64,000 bases of DNA, taken from contig QPFY01000003.1 of assembly GCA_003665825.1 (NCBI GenBank), positions 1,116,001 through 1,180,000 on the forward strand, written 5' to 3'. The stretch comes from Microbotryum silenes-acaulis. Its lineage: Eukaryota > Basidiomycota > Microbotryomycetes > Microbotryales > Microbotryaceae. Of this stretch, positions 56,001 to 64,000 are shown piece by piece (the stretch's first letter is position 1; each line of letters begins with the position of its first letter). The position numbers and the translations under genes are program-made. The notes below the pieces were generated by a model. The model saw nothing but the letters and a program-made list of their open reading frames with translations. It was not told where the DNA came from and did no database searches.

Positions 56001-57188
56001 CGGCGGCACCCGATTTCTTGCTCGACGAAGCACCGGCACCCCCGATGATGACGTTCTCCTCACCGTCGTCTTCGTCGACGTCGCCAGTGACCATCTCGTC
56101 GGCTTCCTCGGCTTGCTCGTCCTCGTCCTCGTCCGAATCATCGTCCGAGTCGCGCATTTCAAAGCCTTCCTCATCTTCTTCTTCCTCCTCCTCTTCAAAG
56201 ACCACAGCAACACCGACATCATCATCGATCTCGCCTTCCTTAGCATCGTCCTCGTCCTTGGCGCCCTTCTCCTCCTCCTCTCCATAATCTGTGATCTTCT
56301 TGCCCAAAGTGACCAGTTGGGCAAAGACATCGGTCGGTACGGTTGAGGAGAAGAGCGCGTCAATCTCGCGCTTCTTGTCGAGGTCCTTGAGTGAGTCGTC
56401 CTTGAGGTAACCGAGCACGACGTCGGCCGCGGATCGGACCATCGAAGGCGGCGAATCGCCGAGCAAGGTGTGCACGGCGGAGAGCATCAACTCGTACACT
56501 TGGCGCGTCTCGGCCGTTCGTGGTCGGTAGTCCAAACCTTCGACTGTGATGATCTCGATTCGAAGGTAAGTTTCTTGTTCGCTTGCTCAAGATGGGCTGA
56601 ACTCACGATCCTGCGTCGCCTCCAACACATCCCCATACCTCAACGCGGACGTCGCCGTCCTCCTCTTGGGCGCTCCTTCCAACTCCCTCTTCTCCCTCTT
56701 CTCCCTCTCCTTATCCGCCTTTTTACGCTTGGCATCGAGGTCGGCCACACCTGAACGGGCGACGCGAGAACCCATATCTTTGGGGTTGATGCGGCCGACG
56801 AGCGATTCGGCTTCTCCCGTGGGCTCGTTGTCGCGGCGGGGGATGTTGGAGCGGTCGGCGGTGGTGACGAGCGAGGCCTAATGGTGAAAGGAAAGAAGAT
56901 GTCAACGTCAGTTCCGGGGAGGGGGAGTGTATGCGAGTCGACGCGTGAATGCTCGCTCGCTGCAGCGGAGAGCGAGTTTCATCCCCTCGGTGGTGAAGCA
57001 AGTCTCAGCAACAGTTGGACACAGAGTTATACTCTGAGCGTTATCTCGTAATGCCAAGGACGATCCAAACAGCAGCCACAAAAGTCCCAGACCAGATGAG
57101 CGAGAGCAAGAAAGGGTGGGAAAGGGCCACTGACCATCGCGCTGTACTGGAACGCCGAATAGTCGGGCTTGCCATCTTTAGGAGGCAT
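50035..57188 (-). CDS. BRR2: U5 snRNP helicase Brr2 / SNRNP200
   Basis: DExH RNA helicase that unwinds U4/U6 during spliceosome activation. Exons 57135-57188, 56607-56877, 53945-56537, 53218-53870, 50863-53149, 50323-50793 and 50035-50251 sum to 2181 codons plus stop, close to yeast (2163) and human (2136). The N-terminus has [18 protein letters not shown] and [14 protein letters not shown]. The first cassette has [14 protein letters not shown] (about residue 536), [27 protein letters not shown] and [13 protein letters not shown], then a Sec63 unit with [20 protein letters not shown]. The second cassette has [18 protein letters not shown] (about 1382), [28 protein letters not shown] and [12 protein letters not shown], then a second Sec63 unit. 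The tail is a run of Asp/Glu. DEIQ and VSLAN in the second cassette fit its known role as a non-unwinding regulator. Confidence 0.96.
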
Positions 57189-57620
57189 GCTGGGCAAAAG
57201 TCGAATACGATCACACTAATGCTAGAGGTCCAGCTGAGATGCGTCGATGGCCGGTGGCACGAGGAAGAGATGACGACGACGCAAGTCACGGGTATGGTCT
57301 CGCCGAGGCGTTACACGGGTCGAGTACGGGGGCTTGGCTGATCACTCAGAGTCGAGGTGATGCTTGACCGCAGAGGGTGCGTGCGTGCGTGCTGAGTGGT
57401 GCGAGCGAGCGAGCGAGCAGCGGGCGTGGTGGTGGGAGGTGGGTGGTGGGTGGGAGCGAAGGCCCGCCAGCGAGCAAGCCAGAGCGAGCGCGCGGTGGCA
57501 ATCGAGCGCGGGAGAAGGAATATTCAATGCGCTAGTTTGCACACACGAGGCCTCGTACCACGCGGGATGAAATAATACTACAACAAACATAGACCACCTC
57601 TCACACTTTCCCATCCACGC
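57189..57620. promoter_or_regulatory. BRR2 upstream region
   Basis: About 430 bases between the BRR2 start and the stop of the next minus-strand gene. It includes a GAGC/GCGAGCGAGCGAGC-type simple repeat at about 57400-57416 and GT/GGTGGG-rich sequence near 57425-57455. It should hold the BRR2 promoter; no motif is certain. Confidence 0.4.
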
Positions 57621-58547
57621 CTACAACATCGCATGCGTCTGATCCGAATCCGCAAATCTCCCGTCCCCGCCGGTGCCCGACCGCCACTCCTCTTCCAACC
57701 CAACCGCTTGGTCCTCGAACGCCGCGGCATACCTCTCCAAATTGAACCTCTGATCCAACCAAGCCCCACCTTGATTTCCCCCCGACCCCGACCCCGGAGC
57801 TGCAGCGACTTTTCTCGGATCCGCAATGGCGTGATGTCGGAAGGGAGCAGGGGTTTCATCGATCCAGTCCGTGTCGGAGAGCTTGGACAGTTGGGATTGC
57901 AGGAACGAGAGCGCTTGCTGGTGTTGCTCTTGTGTTGATCGGGCGTTCAGATGGGGTTGACGAGGCAGGTCTTGGACCCGCAAACAACGGGTTTGCGACG
58001 GTCCACCCGAGGGATTTGACGTGGTCGAGGACAAGGAAATGGGTAAGGTCGGGTTCGACAACAGGTTGAACGAGAGGTCGTCGATGTCTTGGTCGTGTTC
58101 CCCTGGTAAAGGCATGTTGAGGAATTCCAAAGCGCGTTGTTCGACCTGTTCGTCCGAAGCGTCGATCAACGAGTCCGTGTCGTTGCCTTCCAATTGGGTC
58201 GTCGTCGACGCAGACGAGGTCGTACTGCTCGTGTTGAACGACTCGTCCTGGGTTAGATCGATGTCTACCTCGGGTGGATCCTGTTGCAACGCATAAGGGT
58301 GCGTTGACGAACCGCCTCGACGCCAATTCGGTCGCGATGAGGATGCAGACGACGACGCGGTGAGGTTATGCGGGTGGTGGAGGTGAAGGTGCGCCTGCGA
58401 CGAGGTGGAGGCGAGCGAGTCCTCGATCGACAGGTACGACGACGTCGACAAGGACGGCGAGGGTTCTCTTCGGTAGCTGATCTCGGGTGAGAGAGACGGT
58501 GCGGCATTGACCGGGGCTCGATGGCCGGCCGTACGACGGGATGCCAT
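57621..58547 (-). CDS. Ser/Gln-rich hypothetical protein
   Basis: One open frame of 308 residues without intron, from ATG at 58547 (MASRRTAGHRAPVNAAPSLS). It is Ser/Thr-rich with His-Leu repeats (QAHLHLHHPHNL) and an acidic patch (PPEVDIDLTQDESF). Two more ordered stretches are ASDEQVEQRALEFLNMPLPG and QEQHQQALSFLQSQLSKLSD. The end, NLERYAAAFEDQAVGLEEEW, is likely helical. I do not recognise the family. The frame stays open upstream to 58748, but the ATG at 58547 avoids reading into the shared promoter. Confidence 0.65.
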   Translation of the reverse strand: MASRRTAGHRAPVNAAPSLSPEISYRREPSPSLSTSSYLSIEDSLASTSSQAHLHLHHPHNLTASSSASSSRPNWRRGGSSTHPYALQQDPPEVDIDLTQDESFNTSSTTSSASTTTQLEGNDTDSLIDASDEQVEQRALEFLNMPLPGEHDQDIDDLSFNLLSNPTLPISLSSTTSNPSGGPSQTRCLRVQDLPRQPHLNARSTQEQHQQALSFLQSQLSKLSDTDWIDETPAPFRHHAIADPRKVAAAPGSGSGGNQGGAWLDQRFNLERYAAAFEDQAVGLEEEWRSGTGGDGRFADSDQTHAML

Positions 58548-59171
58548 CGCCGACGGATGTGGGAGGATGTGGGGGGAGGGACAGGAGGGACGTGTTATTA
58601 CCCAGCGCTCGACTGCCACTGGAGCGCAAGTCACATGATCTCCCACGCCCAACTTGATCTGGAACCTTTTATCCGAAACCGCGATCTCTTCTTGGCCAAG
58701 GTGTTCAACCTTGATCACTGGATATACCCAAAGGAGCTGTTCGAACAAATTCCTCGCGAAATCAATGCTCTCGGCTGGTGGGTCCCGTGTGCCCGGCCCG
58801 CCGGACGAAATCCGCCAGTTTGGCCGCGCGGCACTTGGCTGGAAGGGCGCTGAATCGCGCTGAATCGCACTGAATGACTAAATCGCACTAAATTTCGCTG
58901 TCCGCGCACAAAATCGCACTGAATCTCACGGGGGAAAGTCAGGAAACAAATATCCGCGCCGCAGCCAGCATCACCGAACCGCGGTCCTTCTTCGTTATCC
59001 GACGGCTCGACCCCGCACCACATCCACACCCACTCACTCACTCAGTCACTCAGTCACCCAGTCACCGACCCACCACTGCACATCGACCTCGTCGCTGCTT
59101 TCTCACCGCCAGTGACAGCAAGGCCTCTCCACTCTCAAAAACTCATATTACACTCAATCACGAAACACAAC
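58548..59171. promoter_or_regulatory. divergent promoter region with short repeats
   Basis: A 624-base space between the hypothetical gene (minus) and the methylmalonate-semialdehyde dehydrogenase gene (plus), so both promoters lie here. Words of the type AAATCGCAC/GAATCGCACTGAAT recur at least six times between about 58850 and 58928. A second repeat of ACTCAGTC/CCAGTCAC units lies at about 59031-59066. CT-rich sequence and A-rich sequence follow before the ATG. Function of the repeats is not known; clustered short repeats can be factor-binding sites. Confidence 0.5.
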
Positions 59172-61703
59172 ATGTTGAACTCGACGATGAAGCGATCGCT
59201 CGTCGGTGCGAGTCGTACTTTCACCAGCTCGAGCCGTCGCGCCTCGCTCGCGGACATGGAAGCCATGACCCAGCTCAAGCCGTGGAAGGGGACCAACACC
59301 AATGGCGGACAGACGACCAACTTGATTGGCGGTGAATGGACCGTTGGTGAGTGCGACGGTCTACTCCCTAGCTTGTCCTCCTCCTGTTGCGTTCGGTATC
59401 GGTCGCCGGTTCCCAACAATCTCTCGCTCTCTGTTCTCTCGCCGGCGACTTCGGCACAACCGGCTGCTCCCCCCCACTCTATCCTCTTGCTCGCTTGCTC
59501 GCACCGCGCCGCACGGGACACCCCCCCGGGCTGACCGTAACTCGTTCCCATGCTCAACCAACAGGCTCCAACGTCGACAAATGGATCGACATCAACGACC
59601 CTTCGACCCAACGCGTCCTGACCCGAGTCCCCGAGACCTCCCACGCCGACATGGTCAAGATTGTCGATAAAGCCGAAGAGGCCTTTCACGAATGGAAGGA
59701 CTCGTCCGTGCTCAAGCGACAGGCCGTCATGATGAACCTCGCGGCTTTGATCAGGGAAAACCACGATGAGATTGCTAGGTCGATCGTGTTGGAACAGGGC
59801 AAGACGTTTGCCGATGCAAAGGGCGACGTCCTTCGCGGGCTGCAGGTTCGTCCGATTCGTCAAACCGAAAGATGCCGAGAGGAGCCAGACACCGTCCTGA
59901 CGCTTTTTCGGTCTTTATCCTACCGCAGGTCGTCGACTCGATGATCGGTGTTCCTCAGATGTTGATGGGCGAAAAGATGGAAGTCTCCAAGGATATGGAC
60001 ACTGAAACGCGCAAGGTACCCCTGGGAGTCGGTGCCGCCATTTGCCCGTGAGTCCCTCACCACCCGAAAAAGTCGGCTCGGCTCCGTCTCTTCCTCATTG
60101 GCAGACTGCTCATCGATCACATACCTCCGCCTCGAAGCTTCAACTTCCCCGCCATGATTCCCTTGTGGTCCATCCCGATGGCGATCGCTACCGGCAACTC
60201 GCTCATCCTCAAGCCTTCGGAGCGAGACCCTGGAGCCGCTATGATCGTCGCCGAGCTGGCCGAGCGAGCAGGTCCGTGCTATTATCCGTCAATTCCGCTT
60301 CCAATCTTTCACCAAGCTCATACCTTCACCTCATCTCCTTCCATAGGTCTTCCAAAGGGTGTCCTCTCCATCTTGCACGGTTCGATCCCAGCGGTCAAGT
60401 TCATCTGCGAAGAGCCGAGAATCAAGGCCATTTCGTTCGTCGGATCGGACCGAGCAGGCAAATACATCTACGATACGGGAAGCGCGCATGGGAAGCGAGT
60501 GCAGGCCAACTTGGGTGCCAAGAGTCAGCTCAAACGTTCTTTGGCTTCGTCGTCACCCCCGTATGCTGACTTCTGTGACGTCGGTATGCTATCAGACCAC
60601 TGCATCTTAATGCCGGACGCCAACAAGAACTTTGCGCTCAACAGCGTCGTAGGCGCTGCATTCGGTGGTAAGTGTTGACATGAACCATTCAAGCCAGTCG
60701 AGTCTTACTTACACGATCACGTCCTTTTTCGCACAGCTGCCGGTCAGCGCTGCATGGCTCTTTCGGTTTGTGAGTGTTCTCGTGCATGCCCGTCACGCTT
60801 GAGTGCAAGTACTGACCAGGTCAAAATCTGACATTCTGCAGTGGTCACCGTCGGCGAGACCGAGGACTGGCTCCCCGAGTTGATCGAGCGCGCTCAAAAG
60901 CTCAAGGTCGGCAACGGCTTTGACCCCGAAGTCGATGTGTAAGCTCTCTACTTTCTTGGAGGACGTCTCATCCCATTCACTCACCCAAGCCTACCTACCC
61001 ATCGTCAGAGGCCCTCTGATTAACCCGGCGGCGAAGCAACGCGTTGAAGGTCTGATCGAGTCGTGCGAGAAGCAAGGTGGCAAGATCGCTCTGGACGGAC
61101 GTGCTGTCAAGGTCCCCGGGTACCCCAAGGGCAACTTTGTTGGCCCCACCATCTTGCTCGCCGATACGTCGATGGACTGCTACCAGTGAGTCGAGAATAT
61201 ATTGGTGCGATTCGCCACTGGGTCCGAGAGCTGACTCTTTGGTATGATTCGCCTGGATCTGTTCAACAGAGAGGAGATCTTCGGTCCCGTCTTGACGATC
61301 GTTAAAGCCAAAGACCTCGACGACGCGATCCAACTCATCAACCGCAACCGCTACGGCAACGGAACGGCCATCTTCACTCAATCAGGAGCGACGGCTCGCA
61401 AGTTCGAGAAGAACGTCGAAGCGGGTCAGATCGGGATCAACACACCCATTCCGGTGCCTTTGCCTATGTGGTCTTGGTCCGGGAACAAAGGATCCGTTTT
61501 GGGAGGTCAAAGTTTGTACGGACCGAGGGGCGTCGATTTCTGGACCCAGTTGAAGGTATGTCGGATAGGCATGACAAGAATTTGCGTCTACCTCGCTGAC
61601 GTGCCGAGAATCGCCAACCGCTGTACAGACTACTACAACAATGTGGCGCGCCGAGGATGCGCTCGACAGCCGAGCTACGGCGACGATGCCGACCATGTCA
61701 TAA
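59172..61703 (+). CDS. methylmalonate-semialdehyde dehydrogenase (acylating), mitochondrial
   Basis: ALDH6-family enzyme that converts malonate- or methylmalonate-semialdehyde with CoA and NAD to acetyl- or propionyl-CoA, in valine and pyrimidine breakdown. Eleven exons, starting at 59172, 59565, 59929, 60138, 60347, 60596, 60737, 60842, 61009, 61270 and 61629, sum to 541 codons plus stop. The N-terminus MLNSTMKRSLVGASRTFTSS is a mitochondrial presequence. Features in order: LIGGEWTVGSNVDKWIDIND, LGVGAAICPFNFPAMIPLWS, LILKPSERDPGAAM, FVGSDRAGKYIYDTGSAHGK, NFALNSVVGAAFGAAGQRCM (catalytic Cys), VGPTILLADTSMDCYQEEIF and PIPVPLPMWSWSGNKGS. It ends DSRATVAMPTMS, as in human ALDH6A1. AAGQRCM, rather than the usual GQ(x)C of other ALDHs, makes the subfamily firm. 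Confidence 0.95.
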
Positions 61704-61977
61704 GAAGGATCCGGAATTTGAGAATGCGGGTCTTTCCTCCTGCAATATACGGTGTACCCTTGTGGAAACCTCGCAACGCGTCTTTGACTACGCGCTCGCT
61801 TCGGCGCGCGTGACGAGCACACTTTATCCAAGAGTCTCCTTTCGCAAAATTGGCAAAAGGGGTCGCTCGCCTTTGCGCGGTGAACTCCGCACTTGTTGAT
61901 TGCTTTTGCCCGCGAGATCCCACTCGCTCTCGACTCTGCTTCCTACCTCGTCGCGCACATAACCTCATCTGGCCGTC
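61704..61977. promoter_or_regulatory. short spacer, GMC oxidoreductase promoter
   Basis: Only 274 bases separate the dehydrogenase stop from the next start codon on the same strand. The dehydrogenase 3' end and the oxidoreductase promoter must both fit here. No clear motif seen. Confidence 0.4.
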
Positions 61978-64000
61978 ATGTTTTACACAAGATGCAGTAA
62001 CCACCTCCTACTTGTCTATCTGGCGACACTGAGTACGGCAATCCCCTACCCAAGCTCCCCAAGCGGATCTACGTCTCGAACACCCGGAGCAGAGCACCAG
62101 CATCGAGCCTCAACCAACTCCACCACTTCCTCCAACTCAATCCCGATCAACCGTTTCAGCACACCCGATGTGCTCGCGGGCAAGACCTTCGACTATGTCA
62201 TCGTAGGGTAAGCACAACCTCTTCTGATACATCATGCTCTCCGTGCGAGGCAGAACAAAGGCCTCCCGCCGTCGCAACCGTCAACTGATGTCCTGACCCT
62301 CTCTACCTCCTATACCACACCGGGTCACCCTTTCTTACCCTTGCCGCTCGGTTCTCTTTCTCCCCTCCCCCGGTTTCTGACCCCAGAGGAGGAACGACGG
62401 GTCTGGTCCTAGCTTCACGTTTATCGAAAGATGCTTCCAAACGAGTCGCGGTGATCGAGGCGGGCAAAGATGGTGGTGAAGTGATGCATGATCATATCTT
62501 GCCTCCTGGTCAGTTCTTCCCACGCGGACCCAAGCTTGGAACATTTCTCTCGTTTTCACTTGCGCCGTTGGACCTCTCTGATGGGCGTAACGCTACTCTC
62601 TCGTTTGGGTTAAACAGCTCGAGCATACCTCAATACCCTTTCGACCCCAACTTCGGACTATGATTGGCACTACCAAACGACCCCTCAGCGCGGGCTCGAC
62701 GGTCGACAAGTTTTCTTGCCGAGGTGGGTGCGATTGATCGGGACGAGCTCGGATGAGTTCCCCTCTTACTCATGCAGTCATGCTCGCGCATCGCAGAGGT
62801 AAAGTCCTAGGTGGATCGAGTGCGGTCAATCAACTCTACATGGTGCAACAGAGCAAGATCGAGCAAGACGCCTGGGCCGATCAGGTCGGAACCGAAGATT
62901 GGTCATGGAACACGCTCTATCCTTACCTGAAGAGTAGGTGATGTAACCCACACACGTGGGCCTCTTTTTAACCACGTGGGGACTGATTTGGAGCGCTGGA
63001 ATGTCTTCTACAGAGAGTGAGAACTATTCAGCACCTTTGCACATCGACGAAACTAAGATGGTCGTGGATGAAAACGTCCATGGCAAGGGAGGGCCGATTC
63101 ATTATTCCTACCCCGGTTACAACTACCCTTCTTTGGATACTTGGATCGACACACTCGGACATCTTGGCGTGGAATCGCGCGATCCGGGAGGTGGGAATAG
63201 GTGAGAGCGAGCCTGTGGATTATGTCTTCCTAAGAGAAGGAGGATAGTTGACCTACTGTGCTGTGCTACCTCTCACCAGCTTTGGGGCCTTCATCGCCAC
63301 CTCATCCATCAACCCGAATGGCTGGGAACGTTCCTATGCCAAGAATGGCTACCTCGATCCCGTTGCCGATCGTCCTCATCTCGTCGTGCTCACGGGTTAT
63401 CAAGTGACCAAGATTAACTTCGTTGGTACGACTGCCACCAGTGTCTCCTTCGCTTCTGGGGCAAACAGAACGGTCTACACCGTCTCGGCGACGAAGGAGA
63501 TCATCCTCTGTGCCGGAGCGATCGGAACACCTCAACTGCTACTCGTCTCTGGCGTCGGGCCTAGGTCTCAATTAGAAGCGCTCCAAATTCCCGTCGTGAT
63601 GAATCTGCCCGGCGTCGGAAAACATCTTCGTGATCATCTCTCGGGAAGTCTGAGTTTCGACGTTACCGGTCGAGTGAACGTGACTGCGGATCTGCTTGAG
63701 AGGAATGCGACGTTCGCTGCGCAGCAGATGACAATGTGGCAGTTGTGGGATCCTAGCTCGCTATACAATGCCCCGGACAATGCTCTCGCTTACTTGAACC
63801 TCACAGTGAGTTGACCGATCATCGTGAGCTCACCGCTCGGATTCGAGCTCACAAGTTCGGGCCATCGCAGACCCTGCTCGGACCCGACAATGCGGAAGCG
63901 TTCCTCTCGCAACTCAGAGAATACAAACCGATCGCCGTCGCTGGTTACTCTAATGATGGGTCTGTTCAAAAAGGGTACGATGCGGTCTATGACTCTGAGG
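61978..64000 (+). CDS. secreted GMC oxidoreductase, C-terminus beyond window
   Basis: FAD-dependent glucose-methanol-choline oxidoreductase (aryl-alcohol oxidase or dehydrogenase type), probably extracellular. The start at 61978 gives MFYTRCSNHLLLVYLATLST, a likely signal peptide. The FAD-binding motif is spliced from FDYVIVG and GGTTGLVLASRLS. Next come VAVIEAGKDGGEVMHDHILP, YQTTPQRGLDGRQVFLPRGK joined to VLGGSSAVNQLYMVQ (GMC signature 1) and AWADQVGTEDWSWNTLYPYL. ATKEIILCAGAIGTPQLLLV then SGVGPRSQLEALQIPVVMNL is signature 2. N-glycosylation sequons are frequent (NRT, NVT, NAT, NLT). Introns lie at about 62208-62388, 62510-62590, 62731-62795, 62936-63014 and 63200-63280. The catalytic His-His/Asn pair lies beyond the right edge. 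Substrate unknown. Confidence 0.88.

Noticed and set aside
1..64000. CRISPR arrays, bacterial operons, riboswitches
   Set aside because: Spliceosomal introns and gene types are eukaryotic. No regularly spaced identical repeats with unique spacers were seen.
1..64000. tRNA, rRNA or snRNA genes
   Set aside because: I looked for tRNA B-box words such as GGTTCGAATCC and for conserved rRNA blocks and saw none, but a covariance-model search was not possible, so small RNA genes could be missed.

Overview
The window is nuclear DNA of a filamentous-type or yeast-like fungus, most likely a basidiomycete. Genes sit close together on both strands and are split by many short spliceosomal introns, mostly about 40-100 nt with GT..AG ends. 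The gene set is typically fungal: a Zn2Cys6 regulator, a LAMMER kinase, a GMC oxidoreductase and a Sec14-like protein. Pucciniomycotina is my guess from the look of the proteins, but I could not test it. Coordinates of spliced genes run from start codon to stop codon. Introns were placed by reading frames and splice consensus, not by transcripts.

Layout. Positions 1-8480 hold four ordinary genes: DNA ligase I (minus, running off the left edge), a glutamine-synthetase-family enzyme (plus), a sorbitol/xylitol-type dehydrogenase (minus) and an AN1 zinc-finger protein of the Cuz1/ZFAND1 type (minus). Positions 8750-13975 are a 5.2-kb repeat island with 18-bp terminal inverted repeats and a 9-bp direct repeat at the borders. 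It contains remains of a Helitron-type replication protein and several local repeats. Positions 15226-19643 carry two tandem tRNA isopentenyltransferase (MOD5/TRIT1) genes. The upstream one is badly reduced and the downstream one looks intact. Positions 19802-21369 encode a Sec14-like lipid-transfer protein, followed by a 5'-truncated LINE (21920-about 22930).

Positions 23006-34925 hold a lysine-rich protein of unknown function, a tyrosine phosphatase, an HSL-type esterase, a doubtful small gene, a 2.2-kb stretch without a recognisable gene, a four-span membrane protein and the splicing factor SPF45. Positions 35164-44464 hold dolichol kinase, a 71-bp tail of the same LINE family with a perfect 12-bp target duplication, a Zn2Cys6 regulator and an unclear ORF. 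Positions 44851-58547 hold a LAMMER kinase, an MDP-1-type HAD phosphatase, the large U5 snRNP helicase BRR2 and an unknown Ser-rich protein. The right end carries methylmalonate-semialdehyde dehydrogenase and the first part of a secreted GMC oxidoreductase.

The genes do not form an obvious cluster. They are housekeeping functions: DNA joining, splicing (BRR2 and SPF45, plus a kinase family that often phosphorylates SR proteins), tRNA modification, N-glycan precursor synthesis and branched-chain amino-acid/pyrimidine breakdown. The most interesting items are the transposon island, the LINE pair, the tandem MOD5 duplication, an 18-nt microexon that encodes part of the glutamine synthetase signature, and family-atypical residues in the phosphatase and in the second BRR2 cassette.
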